Below are positions 17,414 through 25,286 of a DNA stretch of 64,000 bases, in pieces. The DNA comes from Novipirellula aureliae (GTDB taxonomy: Bacteria > Planctomycetota > Planctomycetia > Pirellulales > Pirellulaceae). Under the pieces are notes generated by a model that worked only from the letters and a program-made list of their open reading frames with translations, was not told where the DNA came from and searched no databases. The stretch is taken from positions 550,159 to 614,158 of the forward strand of contig NZ_SJPY01000006.1 of assembly GCF_007860185.1 (NCBI RefSeq). Direction: 5' to 3'. Positions within the stretch are counted from its first letter, which is position 1. Each line of letters starts with the position of its first letter. Position numbers and translations under genes: made by a program.

Positions 17414-18082
17414 TCAGTCGGGCTTTTCCGGCTTTCCTGGGTATGGAAGCCGTTCTGACTTTCTCGTTAGTTGCGTGATTGTCTTGGTTTCAAAGGGATG
17501 TAATTTTTTCCAAGCAATCGCTCTATCACGATGGCTTCCTGGCGTTATCTCGCAGTGCAGCTTGAACGCATCCACTATCGGCGGTGGTTCCGGCTGCGAA
17601 TCAGGCGGCGGCGTTTTGGCCGACGACTTGTCCAACGCATCCCAAATCATCGACCGAAAAGTACGCAATATGTCATCCATTGATTCAGTGATTGCAAGCC
17701 GTTCCCTATCTAATTCAAGCACGGTCCTAATCGCCTCAATGTCATCTCGCCCCCTCATTGCAAAACATGTTTCTTCAATCTGTTTTATGCGGTCAATCTT
17801 TGCCAGCGACTCGGGCAATGAGTATTCCGGTATGAAATCAAAGATCTCCGGCGGCAACGAAGGAAGGTCCAGAACATCGGTTCTAAACGCAACTCTGTGC
17901 GTCGTCTCGGGAATGTGTCCGTTTTCGCTGAATCGCAACCACATTTCACGGTCGTACATTTGCCTTCGACGCATGGCCTGAATACTTTCCATGACTTCCA
18001 GATATGTCGTGATTGCTTTTTCAAAGTATTCCAGTTTCAAACGGGATTCAGGCAAATGCATGGCAGTGTGTCGCTCGCTCAT
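17414..18082 (-). CDS. Hypothetical protein coupled to integrase
   Basis: The 222-residue protein is mostly charged helix in its first two thirds, then has a proline-rich linker (KTPPPDSQPEPPP) and a basic tail. Its ATG overlaps the integrase stop (ATGA, 18079-18082), so it is made together with the integrase. No family is recognised. Confidence 0.6.
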   Translation of the reverse strand: MSERHTAMHLPESRLKLEYFEKAITTYLEVMESIQAMRRRQMYDREMWLRFSENGHIPETTHRVAFRTDVLDLPSLPPEIFDFIPEYSLPESLAKIDRIKQIEETCFAMRGRDDIEAIRTVLELDRERLAITESMDDILRTFRSMIWDALDKSSAKTPPPDSQPEPPPIVDAFKLHCEITPGSHRDRAIAWKKLHPFETKTITQLTRKSERLPYPGKPEKPD

Positions 18083-19233
18083 TTTTCACCCCCTTCGCTT
18101 TGCATCGACTCGGCAAACATCGGCTTAACCCACTGATAAACGTGATCGACAACGGCTTGCAGTCGATCTGGTTCAATCCACTCGACATACATAGCCCCCA
18201 TCGAATCGTCAGAGTGCCCCATGATCCGATCGATTGCCGCCCGATCGCGGCTCCCATCGGCTACGGTTCGGAATTGATGACGCAACGAATAGAACCCTCT
18301 GCCCTTTTGATGCAATCCACAAGCAATACACAACTTTCGAAACTCTGCGGATAGCGGATTCGCGCCTTCATCTTTGTGCCAGCTCAAACCTCGTTTTGTT
18401 AAGAACACAAGCGGGCAATCTGGCTTGCTTGTTTGCCGGGTTGCTTCTATCGCTGCTTTGGTTTCTGCCCACAACGGGCAATCTCGTTCTACCGATGTTT
18501 TCGGCCTGGGGGACCGCATCCATTGGCCATCGATGTGCCGGCCTTCTAGTTGCCCGATGTCGGAATTGCCGAAACCACAATTCAGGGCAAGCAACATAAA
18601 CGTTTGCATTTGTGGGCTTGCTTCGCGGTAGAGCGTTTGCAGTTCCTCTATCGTGAAGATCTTTGCCGGCTTCGCTTGCTTGGCCTTCTTGATCGATTTA
18701 CGGCTTGGCTTTTCAAACCCCAGCCCAAACCTTACCGGGTGCTCGATCAAACCTTGCTTGTAGGCGAAGTTGAAAAACGTTTTTGTTCTGCGGATGAAAT
18801 CGCCAAGAGCGATTAGTTGCAGTTTCTTTGAATACTTTTCACGCAACTTTTGGAAATCGCTTGGCGTCAGTGACTCGACGGTTCGGTATCGCCCCCAGTC
18901 CTTTATCAGCGATCGGCCGACACGCCGGTAGTCCAGCCAAGTGCGGCGGCTCAACTCACCCGAAAACACTTTGGCTTCACGGTGTTCGAGCAATCCGTTG
19001 ACCATGTCCTCAACCGTCAACGCTTCGACATTCCTGGGCGGTGGAGTCTTGCCCTGTTGAAGATAATCGTTTTCGTACTGCCAACGCTCAAGAGCACCTT
19101 TCCAGTCGTCCCACGGTCCAAAATAGTGGGTTCGCTTGTTTATCTTTTTCGCCCAACGTTTGCTGTTGTGCGGATACAAGGGAAAGTCCGGATACGGCTT
19201 GTTTGGTTTCTTGGGGCGGGTAGAATCGTTCAC
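18079..19233 (-). CDS. Tyrosine integrase, planctomycete type
   Basis: The GTG at 19233 has GAGG 8 nt upstream and is preferred to the longer GTG start at 19302, giving 384 residues. The N-terminal part is a SAM-like core-binding domain. The catalytic half has NCGFGNSDIGQLE near residue 220, where box I arginine would be expected (usual TGLR.GE); FYSLRHQF near 317, with Tyr in place of box II His but the Arg kept; MGHSDD; and the nucleophile in GAMYVEW near 349. These replacements recur in planctomycete integrases. It stands next to the intact tRNA-Arg and should catalyse integration at the 41-bp repeat. Confidence 0.88.
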   Translation of the reverse strand: MNDSTRPKKPNKPYPDFPLYPHNSKRWAKKINKRTHYFGPWDDWKGALERWQYENDYLQQGKTPPPRNVEALTVEDMVNGLLEHREAKVFSGELSRRTWLDYRRVGRSLIKDWGRYRTVESLTPSDFQKLREKYSKKLQLIALGDFIRRTKTFFNFAYKQGLIEHPVRFGLGFEKPSRKSIKKAKQAKPAKIFTIEELQTLYREASPQMQTFMLLALNCGFGNSDIGQLEGRHIDGQWMRSPRPKTSVERDCPLWAETKAAIEATRQTSKPDCPLVFLTKRGLSWHKDEGANPLSAEFRKLCIACGLHQKGRGFYSLRHQFRTVADGSRDRAAIDRIMGHSDDSMGAMYVEWIEPDRLQAVVDHVYQWVKPMFAESMQSEGGEK

Positions 19234-19292
19234 GGTAGTTACCTCGGGGTCATGCTTGTAGGTGACTGCTTGACGCCCTGGCCGACACTGCT

Positions 19293-19358
19293 GGGGCGTC
19301 ACTTTTTACGCCTTTTGATGATAACCCTTTGTAGCCGGGGCGTCAAACGGGGCGTCAA
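19293..19358 (+). promoter_or_regulatory. Three direct GGGGCGTCA boxes, candidate integrase arm sites
   Basis: GGGGCGTCAC at 19293, GGGGCGTCAA at 19337 and GGGGCGTCAA at 19349 lie between the integrase start and attR. A direct and an inverted copy lie just inside attL (3471 and 3481). Matching short boxes at both ends of an element are typical of integrase arm-type binding sites; the upstream position could also allow integrase autoregulation. Confidence 0.55.
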
Positions 19359-19412
19359 CTCAGAAACGCCTCACTTTGAAAACGCCGTAAAACAGCGTGA
19401 TTGACTACAAAA

Positions 19413-19453
19413 GCCCTCGTAGCTCAGGGGATAGAGCACCGCTTTCCTAAAGC
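19413..19453 (+). repeat. attR: 41-bp direct repeat forming the 5' half of the intact tRNA
   Basis: This copy is supplied by the element and joins to the host-derived 3' half beginning at 19454, so the restored tRNA now has an element-derived 5' half and upstream region. Confidence 0.93.
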
Positions 19454-19485
19454 GGGTGTCGGAGGTTCGAATCCTCTCGAGGGTG
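19413..19485 (+). tRNA. tRNA-Arg (anticodon CCT)
   Basis: A full cloverleaf can be drawn: acceptor GCCCTCG with CGAGGGT, D arm with GCTCAGGGGATAGAGC, anticodon stem CCGCT/AGCGG with loop TTCCTAA (anticodon CCT, codon AGG), and T arm GGAGG-TTCGAAT-CCTCT. The discriminator base is G at 19485 and CCA is not encoded. The gene is the integration site of the element to its left. Confidence 0.95.
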
Positions 19486-19858
19486 CTGGCGGCTACAAAC
19501 CGCACGCCCGAAAGAAATTCGCCGCACCCCCACGAAACGCCGGAGGCGATTCGTGGGGGTGCGGCGAGCGAGGAATTTTGCGTTCATGGTAGCTGCCACC
19601 TGTTGCTCCGCCCCGACAAGCCGGACGGAAGCAGGAAAACCCGACAAGCCGGACGGAAGCAGGAAAAACACCCCTGTGAAACTCACTCCGTTTTTCTTAA
19701 GTCCACGCCATTCGTCCCAGACTCGGGGGGGGGAACCAGGGAATCCGTGATCAACGTCCAACGTCCCGTTTGGCGTTGAAACCGCTTCCATTTTCAGCTA
19801 CAAAACCACCATTGTTGGCGGTTTCTATGAAGAGCATCCACGCGGAAGTTAGGCAGCC
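19486..19858. other. Intergenic region with long hairpin and a 28-bp tandem duplication
   Basis: A 17-bp perfect inverted repeat spans 19520-19536 and 19550-19566, close after the tRNA, and may stop transcription or be a repeat relic. Two perfect 28-bp copies of a unit starting CCCGACAAGCCGGACGGAAG lie at 19612-19639 and 19640-19667. No gene is seen. Confidence 0.6.
19803..19824. promoter_or_regulatory. Candidate operator upstream of the XylR-type regulator
   Basis: AAACCACCA, 4 nt, TGGCGGTTT forms an inverted repeat with 8 of 9 positions matching, about 35 nt before the regulator start. It could be an autoregulatory site. It is not the same sequence as the palindrome before the amidohydrolase gene, though both share a CCA/TGG core. 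Confidence 0.35.
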
Positions 19859-21016
19859 ATGTCGATGTCTCCACGAATTATTCTGCTTCTGGGCGCAGCT
19901 CGCGAGTTCGACCGGGGATTGCTCTCGGGGATTGCTCGCTATGCCTCGCTCCACGGTCCTTGGACGTTTTATCGTGAGCCGCATGGTTACTTCGTGCGTT
20001 CGACCAGAACGAGATTCGAGGAACTCCGAGCCTGGAAACCGGACGGAGCCGTATGTCCTACCAGCCGGCTCGATCTGATTCGGCGGCTCAATGTGCCCGC
20101 GATCGTTCTAGACGTTAACCAGTACGATGGTAAATATCCAGGCGTTCAATCAGAGGATGATAAGGCGGGACAGTTGGCGGGTGAGCATCTGCTGTCGTTG
20201 GGGCTAGAGCACTTTGCCTTTTGTGGCTTCGAATCGATGCGTTGGTCCCAGCAGCGTGGGGCCGCTTTCCGCTCAACCATTGCCGAGGCGGGCCATCAGG
20301 TTGATGTGTTTCAACCGGCTCATCGACGTGCGGCTACTTGGGCAAAGGAAGAGCCACTCATTCAATCATGGCTTGAGTCATTGCCAAAGCCGGTCGGCCT
20401 TTTTTGTGCCAACGACGACCGTTCGGCGAACATCTTGGAGTGCTGTCGAGCATTGGATTACGGTGTGCCAGAGGACATTGCGGTGATCGGTGTAGACGAT
20501 GATCCCTATGTCTGTGAAATTGCCAACCCACCACTGAGTAGTGTCTCGATGGCTTCGGATCGGGCAGGCTACGAGGCTGCAGAGTTGCTTTATAAGATGA
20601 TTCTTGGCAAAGAAAAAATGTCTGGGCAACGCATCATCGCGCCTGCGTCAGGCGTCGTCGCGCGGCAATCAACCGATATCATGATGGTCCGAGACGCCGA
20701 TGTGCGTTCTGCGCTTCAATACATCCGAGAAAACGTCGCTCGGCCGATTCAAGTCCGAGATGTTGTCAAGGCAACTCGCTTGTCACACCGAACATTGAAC
20801 GATCGATTCTACCGAGAATGTGGCTCATCGATCTTGAAGCATCTCACAGCTGCTCGCGTGGCCCACATCTCAAAACTACTGCGCGGCACAAGTTTGCCGG
20901 TCTGGAAAATTGCACAAATGGTCGGCTTCGATTCCGACCATCATTTCGCCCGATACTTTCGCAGAGCAACCCACTTCACGCCGCAGGAGTATCGACAGAA
21001 GTACTCCCCACCGTAG
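19859..21016 (+). CDS. XylR-type regulator: sugar-binding domain plus AraC helix-turn-helix
   Basis: The 385-residue protein begins with a LacI/periplasmic-binding-like sensor (IILLLGAAREFDRGLLSGIARYA; later GLFCANDDRSANILECC and DIAVIGVDDDPYVCE), and ends with an AraC-type DNA-binding domain of about 100 residues (IQVRDVVKATRLSHRTLNDRFYRE ... IAQMVGFDSDHHFARYFRR). This layout is that of XylR, which activates sugar genes when ligand is bound. It is convergent with a sugar-oxidation cluster at 21307-26197 and is its likely regulator. The ligand is unknown. Confidence 0.88.
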   Translation: MSMSPRIILLLGAAREFDRGLLSGIARYASLHGPWTFYREPHGYFVRSTRTRFEELRAWKPDGAVCPTSRLDLIRRLNVPAIVLDVNQYDGKYPGVQSEDDKAGQLAGEHLLSLGLEHFAFCGFESMRWSQQRGAAFRSTIAEAGHQVDVFQPAHRRAATWAKEEPLIQSWLESLPKPVGLFCANDDRSANILECCRALDYGVPEDIAVIGVDDDPYVCEIANPPLSSVSMASDRAGYEAAELLYKMILGKEKMSGQRIIAPASGVVARQSTDIMMVRDADVRSALQYIRENVARPIQVRDVVKATRLSHRTLNDRFYRECGSSILKHLTAARVAHISKLLRGTSLPVWKIAQMVGFDSDHHFARYFRRATHFTPQEYRQKYSPP

Positions 21017-21306
21017 TGGTTTCAGTAGACCTCGTGGACGAGGTTACGGAACCTACGGATGGCAAACCCACCAACTAGCTGCCTTTGCACGCTAATCACG
21101 CGAATGAAATGAATCAAGACCGTTGGTTGATGTAGACGCCTAACCCGCTAATGAACGCTAATCAAGCATGAGCGTCCTGGTTCGAATGATAATCTTAGCG
21201 TCCCTTAGCGTGCATTAGCGGTTCGTCTTTGCGGCCAGCATTTGAGAGTGGTAGGAAGATCGGAAGAAAGCAAGTCAGATGCGAAAGTTGCGTTTTTGAC
21301 GACCTC

Positions 21307-22353
21307 TCAATCACCAACCGACATCTGGACCTTCAATGCATCATCGCCGTCGCTTGCTCGGCTCATCGCCTGTTGAATCTCTTTGAGCGGATAGACGCCG
21401 GTGATAAACTGTGGCAACTTCTCGATTCGTTGGCTTGCGGCCAAGCGAATCGCCGTCGTGAATTCGTCGGCGTACCGAAACGTCCCCAGTAAACTGATTT
21501 CACGGAGCATGATATCGTTGACCGGTAAGGTGATATGGTTATTACCGACCGTCCCAATCTGGACAATCGTCCCGCCACGGCGAACCATCTGCATTGCACC
21601 TAAAACGGCTGGTTCCGCTCCCGAGGCTTCGAAGACTTTGTCGAATCCTCCATCACTTAATCCGATTGCATGCTCGATCATGCCGTCACTTGTCGGATCA
21701 AGAACATGATCGGCTCCCATGGCTGCGGCCGTATCGCGACGTTGCCGTGACGGCTCACTCACCGCGACAACACTTGCACCAAACGACTGTGCAGCTACGG
21801 CTGTGAGTAAACCAATAGGGCCACCGCCGGTAACGAGTACGCGTTGACCGACAAGGTCTCCAGCACGGCGAATGGCGTGCAACGCAACGCTGAGCGGTTC
21901 CATCATCGCTGCGATTCCGTCATCCATGGAGTCAGGAATCGAGTGGCACTGATGCGCCTGCACCTTAACATATTCAGCGTAGGCACCATTGGTTGGCGGC
22001 GTCGTGCTGCCACTGCCGAGCATGACAACATGCCTGCAAAGATTCCCACGACCCGATGTACAATCTTCACAGCGGCCACATGAACGTGCTGGGTTAACGA
22101 CAACCCGCTCGCCGGGAGAAGTTTGCTTTACGTCAGGTCCAACGGAATCGACGATCGCGACGAATTCGTGCCCGAGGATAAACGGGCGCGAGGGAACAAA
22201 AGGGCCACACCTGCCGTGTCGGTAGTAATGCACATCTGACCCACAGATACCCACCCGTAGAACACGCAGCAAAACTTCGCCGGGACCGGGTTGGGGTTGC
22301 TCCGTCGTTTCGAGACGCAGATCGCGCTCGCCATGTAGTATGCCCGCAAGCAT
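21307..22353 (-). CDS. Zinc-dependent medium-chain dehydrogenase (sorbitol/L-iditol dehydrogenase-like)
   Basis: The 348-residue protein has the catalytic zinc ligands in GICGSDVHYYRHG and LGHEFVAIV, the structural zinc cluster CGRCEDCTSGRGNLC, and a Rossmann motif VTGGGPIGLLTA followed by an acidic residue (VVAVSEPS), which favours NAD. Enzymes of this group oxidise polyols or sugar acids at a secondary hydroxyl. It is the last gene of the sugar-oxidation cluster, separated from the aldo/keto reductase by the palindromic repeat array. The exact substrate cannot be read from the sequence. Confidence 0.88.
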   Translation of the reverse strand: MLAGILHGERDLRLETTEQPQPGPGEVLLRVLRVGICGSDVHYYRHGRCGPFVPSRPFILGHEFVAIVDSVGPDVKQTSPGERVVVNPARSCGRCEDCTSGRGNLCRHVVMLGSGSTTPPTNGAYAEYVKVQAHQCHSIPDSMDDGIAAMMEPLSVALHAIRRAGDLVGQRVLVTGGGPIGLLTAVAAQSFGASVVAVSEPSRQRRDTAAAMGADHVLDPTSDGMIEHAIGLSDGGFDKVFEASGAEPAVLGAMQMVRRGGTIVQIGTVGNNHITLPVNDIMLREISLLGTFRYADEFTTAIRLAASQRIEKLPQFITGVYPLKEIQQAMSRASDGDDALKVQMSVGD

Positions 22354-22402
22354 GAATCGTCACCTTACTCGTTAGAAAATAGTTATATGTTTGGAAACAA
22401 GT

Positions 22403-22632
22403 GGCACAGGCTTCCAGCCTGTGATGCCCAAAACCCCAGGCTTCCAGCCTGCGATGGCCAAAACCCCAGGCTGGAAGCCTGGGATGGCCAAGACCACAGG
22501 CTGGAAGCCTGTGATGGACAAAACACAGGCTGGAAGCCTGGGATGGACAAAACACAGGCTGGAAGCCTGTGATGGACAAAACCTAGGCTGGAAGCCTGGG
22601 ATGGACAAAACACAGGCTGGAAGCCTGTGCCA
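22403..22632. repeat. Tandem array of eight palindromic repeats
   Basis: Eight copies of AGGCTGGAAGCCT (the first two in the inverse orientation AGGCTTCCAGCCT) recur every 28-31 bp, joined by GGGATGGACAAAACAC-like linkers. Each core is nearly self-complementary, so both DNA and RNA can fold. It lies between two genes of one probable operon. The spacing units are near-identical, which rules out a CRISPR array. Confidence 0.92.
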
Positions 22633-22640
22633 CGTAACGG

Positions 22641-23606
22641 CTAAGCCGAAAAGTCCAGTGGACCGCTGGTGGAATCGTTGTTCTCCGGCAGGCCGAAGAT
22701 TGCGTTGCGGTCCAGGACCGGAGCCAAGATTTTCTCCACTTCCCGAATCGCTTCTTCCTCGTACGGATCGTCGAGCCATTTGACCCAATTTCTTACGTTC
22801 TCTGGCTTCCCGGTACCGATCACACACGTCGTGAGATCTTCGCAGCGAGTTGAAAATTGTACGCAAAGCTTGGCCGGGTTCATATCGCGAGAACGACAAT
22901 ACAAGATCGCTTCTCGGCAAGCCTCGCGAGTTATCGCATCGGCAGGATGCCAATCCGGCAAATCCTCACTCGTCAACAACCGTTGTGCAAAGGGAGCGGC
23001 ATTGATGATTCCAACGCCATGTTGTTTGAGGACACCGGCCATCTCGGTGGCAAGCCGGCGATTCTGCAACGTGTAATGGTTGTAGTTCAGCGTGACGTCA
23101 AACTTGTGATTCTGCAATGCGTAAACCAGCGGCTTGAATGGATATCCGGCAATCCCAACATTGCGAACCTTGCCTTTCTGTTTCTCCTTGAGTAGCGCCG
23201 GAAGCGCCTGATCGATCGATCGCTGGTAGTCGGTAAACTCAACGTCGTGCAGGAAGACAATGTCGAGGCAATCGGTACCGAGGCGAAACAAACTCGTGTC
23301 GACGCTCTCAATGACTCTTTCAGGGCGAAAGTCAAAATGATCGTCTCCAAAACGACCGAGTTTCGTGCTGATCGTGTATTGATCGCGAGGCACATCACGC
23401 AAAGCGATTCCCAGTAGAACTTCCGACACGCCCCGACCATAAAAAGGAGAGGTATCGAAGTGATGGATGCCAAGTTCCAAGGCCACCTGCACCGCCTCTA
23501 AACCTGCTTCGGGGCGAACGTAATGAAAGGCGTGGCCGAGCGAGGAGGCGCCGAACGAAATGATCGGCAACTCCAAGTCCGTGTTTCCAAGTCGACGAGT
23601 TTTCAT
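22641..23606 (-). CDS. Aldo/keto reductase, L-fucose/aldose dehydrogenase-like
   Basis: The 321-residue TIM-barrel protein shows the family tetrad: Asp and Tyr in FDTSPFYGRGVSEVLLG (about residues 51-66), Lys in ISTKLGRFG (about 82) and His in VFLHDVEF (about 120). The start sequence LGNTDLELPIISFGASSLG is typical of the COG0667 group, which includes NAD-dependent fucose and galactose dehydrogenases. Next to a lactonase-like amidohydrolase it could oxidise an aldose to a lactone. This is inference from gene order. Confidence 0.85.
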   Translation of the reverse strand: MKTRRLGNTDLELPIISFGASSLGHAFHYVRPEAGLEAVQVALELGIHHFDTSPFYGRGVSEVLLGIALRDVPRDQYTISTKLGRFGDDHFDFRPERVIESVDTSLFRLGTDCLDIVFLHDVEFTDYQRSIDQALPALLKEKQKGKVRNVGIAGYPFKPLVYALQNHKFDVTLNYNHYTLQNRRLATEMAGVLKQHGVGIINAAPFAQRLLTSEDLPDWHPADAITREACREAILYCRSRDMNPAKLCVQFSTRCEDLTTCVIGTGKPENVRNWVKWLDDPYEEEAIREVEKILAPVLDRNAIFGLPENNDSTSGPLDFSA

Positions 23607-23663
23607 TGAAAGCGTCCAGTCAGTCTCTGTGATTTGAAGTGAAAGTTGGATGCGAAGTGGGAG

Positions 23664-25286
23664 TTAGCCCAAAGCAAAGTAGAATACGCCCATAATTGCC
23701 AACAAGAAGCAGGCGATCAAACGAGGATCGGACCAGCCAACCAAGGGACCGTGGAAAATCACTTGCAGCGGATTCGGCCAAGTGGTCAATTCGGTCTGCT
23801 CGCGTGAAGGTCGTGGCGTTGCCAAACTGACAATGACGTAGACCGCGGACCAGATAATGAATCCCCACGCCGCCTGCATCATAAAGCCAATTCCCAATCC
23901 GTGCTCTGCGTCCGAGACCCACTGCACGTCGCCAAACGCTGGCAGATCGATCAGGAACACAACGAAACCGAGGACAAAGCCCAGAATTAAAGTCACCAAT
24001 GCGGCTTGTTTGGTGCCGCGTGGCCAGAACACCCCCCAGAGAAACACAACGGTAATCGGCGGCGCGAGAAATTGGGCTGGCATTTTGTTGATCGCTTCAA
24101 AGATGGAACCGAACTTGTCACCTTGAGTCGACCAAACCATCGCTAGTAACATGACAACAATTGCCGTCATTCGGCCAATCAAAACCTGCTGGCGATCCGA
24201 CGTTTGAGGCCGGAAGTGTCCAACGATGTCCACCGCCATCAACGTTCCTGCGCTATTGAGAGCAGCAGCAATCGTACTCATCAAAGCAGCCAAGAGCGCC
24301 GCTGCAATAATGCCTTTGAGCCCAGTCGGAACGAGTTCGTTAATCATCACTGGCAACGTCTTAGCCGCCTCGTCACCGATTTGGTCTTTGAACAAAACGT
24401 AACCGAAAACGCCAGGCAAAACCATTAAGAATAGAGGCAAGATTTTGAGTGCTCCAGCAAACAGAGCCCCTTGTTGCGAGTTGGCTTGGTCTTTCGCACC
24501 GATCGCCCGTTGCACGATCGTCTGGTCCGTGCACCAGTACCATACTCCAAGAACGGGATAACCAAACAAGAACGCATACCAAGCGAACCCATCGGCATTG
24601 GAAGCATGCAGCATGCTTAACTGCTGTGGCTTGGTCGCCTCGCGAAATTCGGATAGCGAACCGATACCGACTTCAGGTAGAGCGAACAAGGCCAGCAACG
24701 TGACAAGGACAGCGCCCGCCAACAAGATCACGGTCTGAACCGTCTCGGTAACGACGACCGCCGTCAGCCCTCCGATCACTGTATAGATTGACGTGACCAA
24801 CGAGATCACGACGATCGAAGCGACTACATTGAGCCCGAAAAACTCTTCAAACACGGCGGCGCCAGCGTACAGCGAAATGCCAATGTGAATCAGCAGTGCC
24901 GAAGCGATTGACATGAAGGCCATGATCGTGCGGGTCTGACGACAGTAACGTTTCTCAAGGTATTCTGGCAGCGTTGTGATCTTGCTCTTGAAGTAGAATG
25001 GAACGAAAACAAGAGACAGCAAAATAAGAGTGAAGGTGGCCATCCATTCAAAATTCCCCATGACCAGCCCGTATTTGTAGCCGCCTTCCGCAAGCCCCAC
25101 CAGATGGATCGTTGAGATGTTCGATGCGAACAAAGCCGCACCAACCACTGGCCATTTGAGCGAACGCCCCGCCAGGAAATACTCGTTGCCCGTTCCCGTT
25201 TTCCGGCGTACCGAAAAAATCCCAATGAGCATGATGCCAATTAAGTAGAAAACGATTACAGAAAGATCGAAGGTCGAAATATTCAT
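23664..25286 (-). CDS. Sodium:solute symporter (SSS family), sugar type
   Basis: The 540-residue protein has about 13-14 hydrophobic segments. FLAGRSLKWPVVGAALFASN near residue 37 is the SSS family start region and the middle part has WYWCTDQTIVQRAIGAKD, typical of SGLT-like sugar transporters. It should bring a sugar in together with sodium, fitting a marine or brackish organism. Its ATG overlaps the amidohydrolase stop by one base (TAATG), and the aldo/keto reductase follows 57 nt downstream. Confidence 0.9.
   Translation of the reverse strand: MNISTFDLSVIVFYLIGIMLIGIFSVRRKTGTGNEYFLAGRSLKWPVVGAALFASNISTIHLVGLAEGGYKYGLVMGNFEWMATFTLILLSLVFVPFYFKSKITTLPEYLEKRYCRQTRTIMAFMSIASALLIHIGISLYAGAAVFEEFFGLNVVASIVVISLVTSIYTVIGGLTAVVVTETVQTVILLAGAVLVTLLALFALPEVGIGSLSEFREATKPQQLSMLHASNADGFAWYAFLFGYPVLGVWYWCTDQTIVQRAIGAKDQANSQQGALFAGALKILPLFLMVLPGVFGYVLFKDQIGDEAAKTLPVMINELVPTGLKGIIAAALLAALMSTIAAALNSAGTLMAVDIVGHFRPQTSDRQQVLIGRMTAIVVMLLAMVWSTQGDKFGSIFEAINKMPAQFLAPPITVVFLWGVFWPRGTKQAALVTLILGFVLGFVVFLIDLPAFGDVQWVSDAEHGLGIGFMMQAAWGFIIWSAVYVIVSLATPRPSREQTELTTWPNPLQVIFHGPLVGWSDPRLIACFLLAIMGVFYFALG

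Larger units (their letters stand above)
3337..19453. mobile_element. Integrated element of about 16 kb in tRNA-Arg(CCT), satellite- or reduced-prophage-like
   Basis: The ends are a 41-bp perfect direct repeat (3337-3377 and 19413-19453) equal to the 5' half of tRNA-Arg(CCT) through the anticodon stem. The integrase lies next to the intact tRNA at the right end. The minus-strand block runs integrase, hypothetical, excisionase-like, small protein, primase-helicase, three small proteins, major capsid protein, tape-measure protein, downstream protein and HTH protein. The left end carries plus-strand ImmA/IrrE and PIN-like genes and small unknown genes. Terminase, portal, head protease, tail tube, baseplate and lysis genes are not seen. 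It is therefore either a decayed prophage or a satellite that borrows virion parts. Boundaries are firm; the biological class is inference. Confidence 0.92.

Noticed and set aside
22403-22632. Possible CRISPR array
   Set aside because: Units are palindromic and the spacers between cores are near-identical; no cas gene lies nearby.
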